Positions 16,681-25,066 of a stretch of 64,000 nt of DNA are shown here, piece by piece. Location of the stretch: contig OZ244919.1 of the NCBI GenBank assembly GCA_965221845.1, forward strand, positions 2,108,001 to 2,172,000, in the 5' to 3' direction. Made by a program: the position numbers and the translations under genes. Origin of the DNA: JAJEFO01 sp965221845 (GTDB lineage: Bacteria; Pseudomonadota; Alphaproteobacteria; Rhodobacterales; Rhodobacteraceae). Below the pieces are notes generated by a model. It ran no database searches and had not been told where the DNA came from. It saw nothing but the letters and a program-made list of their open reading frames with translations. Within the stretch, counting starts at the first letter, position 1. Each line of letters begins with the position of its first letter.

Positions 16681-16824
16681 GGGTGTAGCCCAGATTGGTT
16701 GATCGAGCCCCAATGGTCCAGCTTGCCCGCCGTTCGAGAATGTCTGACAGCCTTGTTTTCTTGATGGAACGATGGTGCAGCAGCGCCAGCGAATCATGGC
16801 GGTCAACAAATTTGGGATGCACCC
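16681..16824 (+). mobile_element. MITE copy C, intact
   Basis: 144 bp with imperfect terminal inverted repeats: GGGTGTAGCCCAGATTGG on the left and, inverted, GGGTGCATCCCAAATTTG on the right. It is flanked by a perfect 9-bp target duplication TTGTGCCGG (16672-16680 and 16825-16833). There is no coding capacity. It is the reference copy for the family and sits between the peptidase gene and the rimP operon, about 130 bases upstream of rimP. Confidence 0.88.
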
Positions 16825-16924
16825 TTGTGCCGGTTCCCGCTTGCGGCCGTTCCCGGACTGGCCTATACGTCCCTTGAAAGCGGCGCTCCGGTTTCCACCC
16901 CCGGCGCTCCAACGGAACTGACCG

Positions 16925-16947
16925 ACGGGCCGCCGGCCCGTTTTTTT
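16925..16947 (+). terminator. Intrinsic terminator directly upstream of rimP
   Basis: Perfect seven-base stem ACGGGCC / GGCCCGT with a GCC loop and a run of seven T. It ends only 10 bases before the rimP ATG. Either an upstream transcript ends here and rimP is transcribed from a start at or after the hairpin, or it is an attenuator of the nusA operon. Confidence 0.8.
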
Positions 16948-16957
16948 GTATGAACGC

Positions 16958-17533
16958 ATGAACGATCTTGTTGCCAGAACGAGCGTGGACCGGCGCCTGG
17001 CCGGCGTGATCGCCCCGGTCGTCGAAGGCATGGGCTTCGAGCTCGTGCGCGTGCGGCTGATGTCCGGAAAGGCGAGGACATTGCAGATCATGGCGGAGCG
17101 GCCGGACGGCCGCATGGAGGTCGCTGACTGCGCGGCGATATCGACGGCAGTCGGCGCGACGCTGGACGTCGAGGACCCGATCGCGGATCCCTACACGCTG
17201 GAAGTCAGCTCGCCCGGCATTGATCGCCCCTTGACGCGAAAGAAGGACTTTTCGGCATGGAGCGGCTGCGCGGCACGGCTCGAGACGTCCGAGCCGGTCG
17301 GCGGCCGCAGGCGCTTCAGGGGCACGCTCCGCGGCGTTGAGGAAGACGAGGTGCTCGTCGAGGTCGACGAAGGGATTGTCGGACTCAAGATCGACTGGCT
17401 GAACGATGCGCGGCTCGTGCTGGACGATGACCTGGTGCGCGCCTCCCTGAGCGCGCGCGGAAGGCCGGGCCGAGTCCCCGCGACGGGCATTGACGACAAC
17501 GACACGAACCTGGATGCCGACAAGGAGGCCTGA
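16958..17533 (+). CDS. rimP: Ribosome maturation factor RimP
   Basis: 191 aa from ATG 16958 (MNDLVARTSVDRRLAGVIAP). It assists 30S subunit assembly. Family text includes VVEGMGFELVRVRLMSGK, DCAAISTAVGATLDVEDPI, YTLEVSSPGIDRPLTRKKDF and VGLKIDWLNDARLVLDDDL. It is first gene of the conserved rimP-nusA-ylxR-infB operon; nusA begins two bases after its stop. No Shine-Dalgarno precedes the ATG and the terminator hairpin is 10 bases away, so translation may be leaderless or start from read-through transcripts. Confidence 0.93.
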   Translation: MNDLVARTSVDRRLAGVIAPVVEGMGFELVRVRLMSGKARTLQIMAERPDGRMEVADCAAISTAVGATLDVEDPIADPYTLEVSSPGIDRPLTRKKDFSAWSGCAARLETSEPVGGRRRFRGTLRGVEEDEVLVEVDEGIVGLKIDWLNDARLVLDDDLVRASLSARGRPGRVPATGIDDNDTNLDADKEA

Positions 17534-17535
17534 GA

Positions 17536-19155
17536 ATGGCGATCACATCCGCGAACCAGCTTGAGCTCCTGCAGACCGCCGAAGCGGTGGCGCGCGAAAA
17601 GATGATCGACCCGGCGCTGGTGGTCGAGGCGATGGAGGAAAGCCTCGCCCGAGCGGCGAAGAGCCGGTACGGAACCGAAATGGACATCCGCGTGTCGATC
17701 GACCGGAAGACCGGGAAGGCGACGTTCACGCGCGTGCGCACCGTGGTGGATCCGGAGACGGAGGAGATCGAGAACTACCAGGCGCAGCTGACCCCGGAAC
17801 AGGCCCGCCAGCACCTCGACGATCCGAAGCCGGGCGACACGATCGTGGACGAGGTGCCGCCGGTGGACATGAACCGGATCGCGGCCCAGTCCGCGAAGCA
17901 GGTGATCCTGCAAAGGGTCCGCGAGGCCGAGCGGGAAAGGCAGTTCGAGGAGTTCAAGGATCGCGCCGGCACCATCATCAACGGTGTCGTCAAGCGCGAG
18001 GAATACGGCAACGTGATCGTCGACGTGGGCCGCGGCGAGGGCGTCCTGCGCCGGAACGAGAAGATCGGGCGGGAGTCCTACCGCCCGGGCGACCGCATCC
18101 GCTGCTACATCAAGGACGTTCGGAGCGAGACCCGGGGGCCGCAGATATTCCTGAGCAGGACGGCGCCGGAATTCATGGCGGAACTCTTCAAGATGGAAGT
18201 GCCCGAGATCTACGACGGCATCATCGAGATCAAGGCCGTGGCACGCGACCCGGGCAGCCGGGCGAAGATCGCCGTCATCTCGTACGAGTCCTCGATCGAC
18301 CCGGTCGGCGCGTGCGTCGGAATGCGCGGATCCCGCGTGCAGGCCGTCGTCAACGAGCTGCAGGGCGAGAAGATCGACATCATTCCCTGGAACGAGGACG
18401 CGCCCACGTTTCTCGTCAACGCGCTTCAGCCGGCCGAGGTCTCCAAGGTCGTTCTTGACGAGGATGCCGAGCGCATCGAGGTCGTCGTTCCGGAAGAGCA
18501 GCTGAGCCTCGCCATCGGCCGGCGCGGACAGAATGTCCGGCTGGCGTCGCACCTCACCGGGCTCGACATAGACATCATGACCGAGGATGAGGAGAGCCAG
18601 CGTCGCCAGGCGGAGTTCGAGGAGCGCACCAAGCTCTTCATGGGCACGCTCGATCTCGACGAGTTCTTCGCCCAGCTGCTCGTGTCGGAAGGGTTCACGA
18701 GCCTCGAGGAGGTCGCATACGTCGAGATCGACGAACTGCTGATCATCGACGGCGTTGACGAGGACACGGCGAACGAGCTTCAGGCCCGGGCGCGCGACCA
18801 TATCGACGAGCAGAACAGGCAGGCGGAGGAGCGTGCCCGCGGTCTCGGGGCCGAGGACAGCCTTTTCGCCTTCGACGGGCTGACGCCGCAGATGATCGAG
18901 GCCCTCGCGGGCGACGGCGTGAAGACGATCGAGGAGTTCGCGAGATGCGCTGACTGGGAGCTTGCCGGAGGATGGACGACGGTCAACGGCGAGAGGACCA
19001 AGGACGACGGCCTTCTCGAAGGCTTCAACGTCTCCTTGGAGGAGGCGCAGAACATGGTGATGACCGCGCGGATCCAGCTGGGCTGGGTGGACCCCGAACA
19101 GCTCGAGGCCGAGGCTTCCGAAACGGCCGGGACGGAAGAGGAGGTCGAGGCCTGA
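17536..19155 (+). CDS. nusA: Transcription termination/antitermination protein NusA
   Basis: 539 aa. It binds RNA polymerase and controls pausing, termination and antitermination. Domains are in order: NTD (LELLQTAEAVAREKMIDPAL), S1 (around 140-200, IINGVVKREEYGNVIVDVGR), KH1 with DPVGACVGMRGSRVQAVVNE, KH2 with LSLAIGRRGQNVRLASHLTG, and two C-terminal helical repeats (about 370-510). The long acidic C-terminus ending GTEEEVEA is common in alphaproteobacteria. In enterobacteria NusA autoregulates this operon through leader terminators, which makes the hairpin before rimP notable. Confidence 0.96.
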   Translation: MAITSANQLELLQTAEAVAREKMIDPALVVEAMEESLARAAKSRYGTEMDIRVSIDRKTGKATFTRVRTVVDPETEEIENYQAQLTPEQARQHLDDPKPGDTIVDEVPPVDMNRIAAQSAKQVILQRVREAERERQFEEFKDRAGTIINGVVKREEYGNVIVDVGRGEGVLRRNEKIGRESYRPGDRIRCYIKDVRSETRGPQIFLSRTAPEFMAELFKMEVPEIYDGIIEIKAVARDPGSRAKIAVISYESSIDPVGACVGMRGSRVQAVVNELQGEKIDIIPWNEDAPTFLVNALQPAEVSKVVLDEDAERIEVVVPEEQLSLAIGRRGQNVRLASHLTGLDIDIMTEDEESQRRQAEFEERTKLFMGTLDLDEFFAQLLVSEGFTSLEEVAYVEIDELLIIDGVDEDTANELQARARDHIDEQNRQAEERARGLGAEDSLFAFDGLTPQMIEALAGDGVKTIEEFARCADWELAGGWTTVNGERTKDDGLLEGFNVSLEEAQNMVMTARIQLGWVDPEQLEAEASETAGTEEEVEA

Positions 19156-19170
19156 TGGCCTCGGACGGCC

Positions 19171-19803
19171 TTGGCCAGAGGTGGCAGGACACGAGCCCGC
19201 GGCGCGCCCGAACGTCGCTGCATCGCGACCGGTGAGATCCGGCCGAAACGCCGTCTCATCCGCTTTGCGGTCAGCCCGGAGGGGGAGGTCGTGCCGGATG
19301 TTCTGGAGAGGCTCCCGGGGCGCGGGATTTGGGTTTCCGCGGACAGGGGCGCCCTGGATGCCGCCATGCGCCAGGGCCTGTTCGGCCATGCCGCAAGGCG
19401 GCGGGTGTCCGTGCCGGACACGCTGCCATCCGACGTCGAAAGGTCGCTTGCGCGTCGCTTGACGGACCGGATCTCGATGGCGCGGAAGGCCGGACAGGCG
19501 GTGGCCGGGTTCGAAAGGGTGAAGGAGTGGCTCGGCCGTGGCGAGGCGCGGATCCTGTTTCAGGCTGCGGACGGCTCGGACCGGGGCAAGTCGCGGATCC
19601 GTCCGCCGGGTGGCCGAGGCAGTCATTTCGAGATCTTGACGGCGACAGAATTGGGTTTGTCCTTTGGCCGGGAACGTGTGATACATGCCGCGCTTGGGCG
19701 CGGCGGGCTGACTGATCTGGTCAGGGAGGACGCAATCCGGCTTTCTGGCGTTCGCGAACTGGACGGCGGCATGTTCGCCGAAGAGGTGAAGAAGATCCCA
19801 TGA
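19171..19803 (+). CDS. YlxR (DUF448) RNA-binding protein with L7Ae-like C-terminal domain
   Basis: 210 aa from a TTG at 19171. It lies in the same frame as nusA, whose TGA limits the frame, and no in-frame ATG or GTG precedes the conserved start MARGGRTRARGAPERRCIATGE. The YlxR fold covers about 12-95 (RCIATGEIRPKRRLIRFAVS, LPGRGIWVSADRGALDAAM). The rest resembles the ribosomal L7Ae/L30e-like extension of alphaproteobacterial homologues (ISMARKAGQAVAGFERVKEW). Likely role is RNA binding linked to translation or transcription. The last codon overlaps the infB ATG. Confidence 0.88.
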   Translation: MARGGRTRARGAPERRCIATGEIRPKRRLIRFAVSPEGEVVPDVLERLPGRGIWVSADRGALDAAMRQGLFGHAARRRVSVPDTLPSDVERSLARRLTDRISMARKAGQAVAGFERVKEWLGRGEARILFQAADGSDRGKSRIRPPGGRGSHFEILTATELGLSFGRERVIHAALGRGGLTDLVREDAIRLSGVRELDGGMFAEEVKKIP

Positions 19804-22280
19804 GCGAAAGTGACGGCAAGAAGATTCTCGGCTTGCGCGGCCGCGGTCCCGGCCAGGTGAAGCAGAGCTTTTCACACGGCAGGACCAAGAACGTCGTTGT
19901 CGAGACGAAGCGCAAGCGGGTCGTCGTTCCGAGGCCGGGCGCCGCCAAGCCGCAGTCCCGGCAGGAGACGGCAACGGTCCGGGCCACGGACCCGTCCGAC
20001 CGCCCGGCCGGAATATCGGACGCCGAGCTCGAGCGCCGGATGAAGGCGCTCGCCGCCGCCAAGGCGGCCGAGGCCGCCGATGCCGAAAGGCGCGCTGCCG
20101 AGGAGAAGGCGCGCGCCGAGGAGCGCGAAAGGCGCAGGGCGGAAGCCGTTGCCAAGGAGCGCGAGGAGCTTGAACGCGCGGAGAAGGCGCGCACGCAGGC
20201 GGAGGAGGACGAGCGGCAGAAGGCCGCGGCCGCGCGGGCGCGCGCCGCCGCAGAGCGCCCGCCCGCGGCAGGCCCCGCTCCGGCACGCGGGGGAAAGCCC
20301 GCACCGAAGCGCGAGCAGCGGGAGGACCGCGAGCCGCGCCGCGACAACCGGGCCGGCCGGTCTCGCGGCGCTGGCGGACGGCGCGAGGGAAAGCTGACGC
20401 TGAACCAGGCGCTGTCCGGCGGCGAAGGCGGCCGGCAGCGCTCGCTTGCCGCGATGAGGCGAAAGCAGGAACGGGCGCGCCAGAAGGCCACGGGCCGCAC
20501 GCAGGAGCGCGAAAAGGTTATGCGCACCGTGCAGCTCCCCGAAGCGATCATGGTCAGCGAACTCGCGAACCGCATGTCGGAGCGCGTTGCCGATGTCGTC
20601 AAGGCGCTCATGACGAACGGCATCATGGCGACCCAGAACCAGACGATCGACGCGGACACCGCGGAGCTGGTCATCCAGTCCTTCGGACACAGCGTTCAGC
20701 GGGTGTCCGATTCGGATGTCGAGGACGTCATCGACACGCTTGAGGACAAGGACGAAGAGCTCGGCCCCCGCCCGCCCGTCATCACGGTCATGGGCCACGT
20801 CGATCACGGAAAGACGTCGCTGCTCGACGCGATCCGCGAGACCGAGGTCACCGCCGGCGAGGCCGGCGGCATCACGCAGCACATAGGCGCCTACCAGGTC
20901 ACGGCGCGGGACAAGGCGGTTCTGACGTTCCTGGACACGCCCGGCCATGCGGCGTTCACGTCCATGCGGGCGCGTGGCGCGCAGGTCACGGACATCGTGG
21001 TGCTTGTCGTGGCGGCCGACGATTCCGTCATGCCGCAGACGATCGAGGCGATCAATCATGCCAAGGCCGCCGAAGTGCCGATCATCGTCGCGATCAACAA
21101 GACGGACCTGCCGGCGGCAAATCCCGACAACGTGCGCACCGAGCTTCTGCAGCAGGAAGTGATCGTGGAGAAGATGTCCGGCGAGGTGCAGGACGTCGAG
21201 GTCTCGGCCACCGCCGGGACCGGGCTTGACGACCTGCTTGAGGCAATTGCGCTTCAGGCGGAAATCCTCGAACTCAGGGCAAATCCTGATCGGGCGGCGC
21301 AGGGAGCGGTCATCGAGGCCAGGCTTGATGTCGGGCGCGGCCCGGTTGCGACGGTCCTTGTCCAGAACGGGACGCTTCGGCAGGGCGACATCTTCGTCGT
21401 CGGCGAGCAGTGGGGCAAGGTCCGCGCGATGGAGAACGACAGGGGGGAGCGGATCAAGGAGGCCGGACCCTCCGTGCCGGTCGAGGTTCTGGGCCTGAAC
21501 GGCACGCCGGAGGCCGGTGATGTCCTGAACGTTGTCGACACTGAGGCGCAGGCGCGCGAGATATCGGACTACAGGGCGGGCCAGGCCAAGGAGAAGCGGG
21601 CCGCCGCCGGGGCCGCGACGACCATCGAGCAAATGCTTCAGAAGGCGAAGGATGGCGAAAGCGTCGTCGAAATGCCCCTTGTCGTGAAGGCGGACGTGCA
21701 GGGAAGCGCGGAAGCCATCGTCCAGGCGATGGAAAGGATAGGCAACGAGGAGGTGCGAATACGCGTCCTGCACTCGGGCGTAGGGGCGATCACCGAGTCG
21801 GATGTCGGCCTTGCCGAGGCAAGCGGCGCCCCGGTCTTCGGCTTCAACGTGCGCGCCAACGCGCCCGCGCGAAACGCCGCGAACCAGAAAGGCGTGGACG
21901 TTCGCTACTTCAGCGTGATCTACGATCTCGTCGACGACGCCAAGGCGGCTGCAAGCGGGCTCCTGTCATCCGAGCTGCGCGAGAGGTTCATAGGCTATGC
22001 ACAGGTCAAGGAGGCGTTCATCGTGTCGGGCGTGGGCCGCGTCGCAGGCTGCCTCGTGACCGAGGGGACGGCACGGCGTTCGGCCGGCGTGCGCCTGCTG
22101 CGCGATGACGTCGTGATTCACGAAGGAACGCTGAAGACGCTGAAGCGTTTCAAGGACGAGGTGGCAGAGGTTCCTTCCGGCCAGGAGTGCGGCATGGCCT
22201 TCGAAAGCCATGACGACATCAAGGCGGGAGATGTCATCGAGATCTTCGAACGCGAGGAAGTCGAGCGCACGCTTGCCTGA
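19800..22280 (+). CDS. infB: Translation initiation factor IF-2
   Basis: 826 aa GTPase that brings initiator tRNA to the 30S subunit. The N-terminal region to about 230 is charged, Ala/Glu/Arg-rich and partly coiled coil. An IF2-N domain follows (LPEAIMVSELANRMSERVAD). The GTPase domain shows G1 GHVDHGKTS (about 333), G3 DTPGHAAF (about 380), G4 NKTD (about 434) and SATAGTGLDDLLEA. Domains III-IV end with GQECGMAFESHDDIKAGDVI. Length is typical for the group. rbfA, often next, is absent; the following DNA is an IS66 relic. Confidence 0.96.
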   Translation: MSESDGKKILGLRGRGPGQVKQSFSHGRTKNVVVETKRKRVVVPRPGAAKPQSRQETATVRATDPSDRPAGISDAELERRMKALAAAKAAEAADAERRAAEEKARAEERERRRAEAVAKEREELERAEKARTQAEEDERQKAAAARARAAAERPPAAGPAPARGGKPAPKREQREDREPRRDNRAGRSRGAGGRREGKLTLNQALSGGEGGRQRSLAAMRRKQERARQKATGRTQEREKVMRTVQLPEAIMVSELANRMSERVADVVKALMTNGIMATQNQTIDADTAELVIQSFGHSVQRVSDSDVEDVIDTLEDKDEELGPRPPVITVMGHVDHGKTSLLDAIRETEVTAGEAGGITQHIGAYQVTARDKAVLTFLDTPGHAAFTSMRARGAQVTDIVVLVVAADDSVMPQTIEAINHAKAAEVPIIVAINKTDLPAANPDNVRTELLQQEVIVEKMSGEVQDVEVSATAGTGLDDLLEAIALQAEILELRANPDRAAQGAVIEARLDVGRGPVATVLVQNGTLRQGDIFVVGEQWGKVRAMENDRGERIKEAGPSVPVEVLGLNGTPEAGDVLNVVDTEAQAREISDYRAGQAKEKRAAAGAATTIEQMLQKAKDGESVVEMPLVVKADVQGSAEAIVQAMERIGNEEVRIRVLHSGVGAITESDVGLAEASGAPVFGFNVRANAPARNAANQKGVDVRYFSVIYDLVDDAKAAASGLLSSELRERFIGYAQVKEAFIVSGVGRVAGCLVTEGTARRSAGVRLLRDDVVIHEGTLKTLKRFKDEVAEVPSGQECGMAFESHDDIKAGDVIEIFEREEVERTLA

Positions 22281-22291
22281 ACGGCAACTGT

Positions 22292-22830
22292 TCAGGTTCC
22301 ATCCCGGCGGCTTCCCGTCCGACAGGCTGCCGGCGTGGACGGCGCGCCGCAGCAGGCGGGCCGTCCACGCCGCCCGGTCCCGGAGCGCGCGCGAGGGCAC
22401 GGTCCCGGGAATGTCGGAACACGGCCGCCAGGGGTCGCGGTGCAGGCCACGTGCAGCCAGGCAAGGCGGCCGCGCACGCGCACGCCGGTCCCGGCCATGT
22501 GCCTGCCAGGCGCCGCTGCCGCCGCGTCCCGGACGTGGCGCGCGGGACCGGCGAACCGTTCGGCGGCCCTTGCGACCGGTCCCGCGACGGTGCCTTGCGA
22601 CAGATGCACGCCGAACAGGTCGGCCAGCGTCTGCCTCAGCCGCCGCAGCGGGACCAGCCGGGCAACGCTCATACAGACGACCAGGGCGGCCAGCCGCGGG
22701 CCGTGCTGCACCGGCGCCGTCACGCCCTCGGGAAAGGCCGCGCGGGTCTCCGCCCATGCGAGGCGGGGCGGACGCACCGGTGCGCCCGGTGCCCGGCCGC
22801 CTCGAGCGGGGGTGGTGGCGGAAGGTCGTG
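22292..22830 (-). pseudogene. IS66-family transposase (TnpC) remnant
   Basis: The minus strand carries AAFPEGVTAPVQHGPRLAAL, then VPLRRLRQTLADLFGVHLSQ and GTVAGPVARAAERFAGP, then RVRGRLAWLHVACTATPGGR. These correspond to the GTFPEGVTAPVQYGPR, LFGxxxSEGT and GKLAWLHVASTxxLTxY segments of IS66 transposases. The catalytic DETG became HMAGTG, and the frame dies soon after. Only about 110 recognisable residues of more than 500 remain, directly downstream of infB. Confidence 0.65.
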
Positions 22831-23439
22831 GACCCGGCCCGGGCCGCGAACCCGACGGACGTCCCCGGACCCGGCGCGCCGCCGCATGCGGCGCAGGCCG
22901 CGGGACGGTGGTCCGCGACGCGGCCGGGGGTCGCGCAGCGCGCCCGCGTGCCGCCCGCGTGGCCCCTCTGCCCGCCCGGCTGCCGGCCGCTCTCCTGCCG
23001 GCGGGACCGCTGGCGCTCCCCCGTCGCCGCCGCCGTCGGCTTGCCGCTGCTGGAGTGCAGCGGGTCATGGTCGCACGTGCTCCGGCTTCCGGAAGCTTCG
23101 GCGCGATGTCCAGTTCAAGACATTGCATTGCAGCCCCCCCCCCCCGCCAGGGACGCGACGCCTGTCTTCCCGGCCGCCGCCATGGCAGCCGCGCGTGTTC
23201 CGCCTTGTGGCGGGTTGCCGGGGCGCCTGTGCCGCATGATGCGTGACGATCGCGGCCTCGTCCCCGGTGCGACGGACGCACGAATTCCTCGATGCCGGCG
23301 CAAGAAGCGCGCTCAAGGCGATGCCGACGGGTGCCTGCGTGCGCCTCGCCAGCCCGCAGAAGGCCGCCGCCGGATCCTGTCGCAGCGCGACACCCTTGCC
23401 CCCTTTCCGGATGTAAGCGCCGTGCCGGCCGGGACCACG
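22831..23439. other. Non-coding or decayed DNA between infB and mutT
   Basis: No supportable gene. Frames here are R/A/P-rich shadows. It contains the 12-C homopolymer and probably the eroded rest of the IS66 insertion. A plus-strand piece near 23270-23400 reading EFLDAGARSALKAMPTGACV looks protein-like, but has no start, no family and a quick stop, so I leave it unassigned. Confidence 0.4.
23134..23145 (+). repeat. 12-nt C homopolymer
   Basis: Twelve consecutive C in decayed DNA downstream of infB. It is the third long G/C homopolymer of the window (with 4193-4214 and 8041-8051). Confidence 0.7.
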
Positions 23440-23838
23440 TCACAGCCAGTCCCTGAGAACCGGGATCAGGGGAAGGTCGGCCGGTGGCATGGGGTAGCTG
23501 CGCAGTGCCGCAGGCCTGACCCACTTCAGGTTCTGCCCTTCCCTTGAGACCGGCGTGCCTTGCCATTTCCGGCAGGCGAAGAGCGGCATCAGGAGATGAA
23601 AGCCGTCATAGGCATGGCTGGCAAAGGTCAGAGGCGCGAGACAGCTCTTCCACGTCTCGATGCCGAGCTCCTCCCGCAGCTCGCGCATGAGCGCGGCTTC
23701 CGGGGACTCGCCGCCCTCGACCTTTCCGCCGGGGAGCTCCCAGAGGCCTGCCATCGGCTTGTCATCCGGTCTTTGGGCAAGGAGGATCCGGCCGTCGGGG
23801 TCGACGAGTGCCGCGGCGGACACGAGGACGATCTTCAT
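23440..23838 (-). CDS. mutT: MutT-type 8-oxo-dGTP diphosphatase (Nudix)
   Basis: 132 aa from ATG 23838 (MKIVLVSAAALVDPDGRILL). The Nudix box is complete: GGKVEGGESPEAALMRELRE followed by ELGI (about 37-60), with LAQRPDDKPMAGLWELPGG before it, the MutT wording. It cleanses oxidised GTP from the nucleotide pool. The ATG overlaps the TGA of argJ, so the two are coupled. The frame extends upstream into argJ but only as a shadow. Confidence 0.92.
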   Translation of the reverse strand: MKIVLVSAAALVDPDGRILLAQRPDDKPMAGLWELPGGKVEGGESPEAALMRELREELGIETWKSCLAPLTFASHAYDGFHLLMPLFACRKWQGTPVSREGQNLKWVRPAALRSYPMPPADLPLIPVLRDWL

Positions 23839-25064
23839 GAACGATAGTCCGCGTTGATGGCAATGTAGCGGTTCGTGAGATCGCAGGTATGGACGGTTGC
23901 GGCGCCGGTCCCGATGCCGAGATCCACCGCGACCGAGACGTCTTCGCCTTTCATGTGCCGGGCGACATCCGGTTCCATGTAGCCGGAAGCAACGCATCCG
24001 TTCTCGGCGACCAGGACGTCTCCGAGCCGGATCGAGAGCCGGTCACTGTCAGCGTCGGCGCCGGACTTGCCGATCGCCATGACAATCCGCCCCCAGTTCG
24101 GATCCTCGCCGGCGATCGCCGTCTTGACCAAAGGCGAGTTCGCGATCGCGAAGGCGACCTTGCGGGCATCGCTTTCGCTCGCGGCGCCCGTGACGCTGAC
24201 GGTGACGAACTTGCTGGCCCCTTCCCCGTCACGCACGACCTGCTTCGCGAGGTCGCCCATGATGTCCTTTAGCGCTGCCGCGAAGGCGTCGCTGCCTTCC
24301 GCGTCGACGTCCGAAGCGCCCGTCGCGGCGACCAGAAGCGTGTCGGAGGTGGACGTGTCGCTGTCGACGGTGATGCAGTTGAAAGTCTTGTCGCAGGCAT
24401 CGGCCACGAGCGGCCGCAGCCCGTCCTGCGAGATCCTTGCGTCGGTGAAGACGCAGGCGAGCGTCGTTGCCATGTCGGGTGCGATCATGCCGGAGCCCTT
24501 CGCTATTCCGGCGATGCAGACCCTGCCCCCGTCGACATGGACGGCTCGGCCGGCGCCTTTCGGGAAGGTGTCGGTGGTCATGATCGCGCGCGCGGCGTCG
24601 GCAATGCCGCGCTCGTCCAGCTCGTCGGCCAGGGTCGCCAGCTTCGCGGTGATGCGGCCGTGGGGAAGCGGCTCGCCAATGACGCCGGTCGAGGCCGTGA
24701 AGACCCGCGCCTCGGGGATGCCGGTTGCGTCTGAAGCCGCCTTCGTGACGGCCCTCACTGACGCGATGCCGGACGCGCCGGTGAACGCGTTCGCGTTTCC
24801 GGAGTTGATGACAATTGCGGCCCCGGCCTTCGAAGGCTTTCCAATCTTGCGCTGACAGTCCAGCACGGGCGCGGCGCGGGTTCCCGACCTGGTGAACGCG
24901 CCGGCAATGGCCGTTCCGGGCGCGAGCGTGGCCAGCATCAGGTCCCTGCGGCCCCCGTGCTTGATGCCTGTCGCTGCAGTGGCGAACCGGACGCCGGCAA
25001 TGACGGGCAGATCCGGAAATCCGCCCCTGGGAGCAAGCGGGGAGACAGGCAGGGCGCCGACCAA
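23835..25064 (-). CDS. argJ: Bifunctional glutamate N-acetyltransferase / N-acetylglutamate synthase
   Basis: 409 aa. It recycles acetyl groups in arginine synthesis and, in the bifunctional form, also makes N-acetylglutamate. It is self-processed: the segment KGSGMIAPDMATTLACVFTD contains the nucleophile Thr200 at which the chain is cut into alpha and beta subunits. Other blocks are AIVINSGNANAFTGASG, TASTGVIGEPLPHGRI, ITVDSDTSTSDTLLVAATG and EDPNWGRIVMAIGKSGAD. It ends NRYIAINADYRS, the usual C-terminus. It lies in an operon with the parvulin gene upstream (gap 2 bases) and mutT downstream. Confidence 0.95.
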   Translation of the reverse strand: MVGALPVSPLAPRGGFPDLPVIAGVRFATAATGIKHGGRRDLMLATLAPGTAIAGAFTRSGTRAAPVLDCQRKIGKPSKAGAAIVINSGNANAFTGASGIASVRAVTKAASDATGIPEARVFTASTGVIGEPLPHGRITAKLATLADELDERGIADAARAIMTTDTFPKGAGRAVHVDGGRVCIAGIAKGSGMIAPDMATTLACVFTDARISQDGLRPLVADACDKTFNCITVDSDTSTSDTLLVAATGASDVDAEGSDAFAAALKDIMGDLAKQVVRDGEGASKFVTVSVTGAASESDARKVAFAIANSPLVKTAIAGEDPNWGRIVMAIGKSGADADSDRLSIRLGDVLVAENGCVASGYMEPDVARHMKGEDVSVAVDLGIGTGAATVHTCDLTNRYIAINADYRS

Positions 25065-25066
25065 GG

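Noticed and set aside
16834..16924. Possible tRNA or other small RNA before rimP, by analogy with metY in enterobacteria
   Set aside because: Only a repeated CGGCGCTCC and a TTTCCA-like segment are present; no cloverleaf or T-loop consensus can be drawn.
17191..20304. Long minus-strand open frame of over 1,000 codons opposite nusA-ylxR-infB
   Set aside because: It lies wholly antisense to three well-identified genes, is R/P/H-rich with no recognisable domain, and is explained by G+C-rich codon bias.
22281..22300. Hairpin CCTGAAC...GTTCAGG at the infB stop as an intrinsic terminator
   Set aside because: The stem is seven bases with a seven-base loop and no T run; too weak to call.
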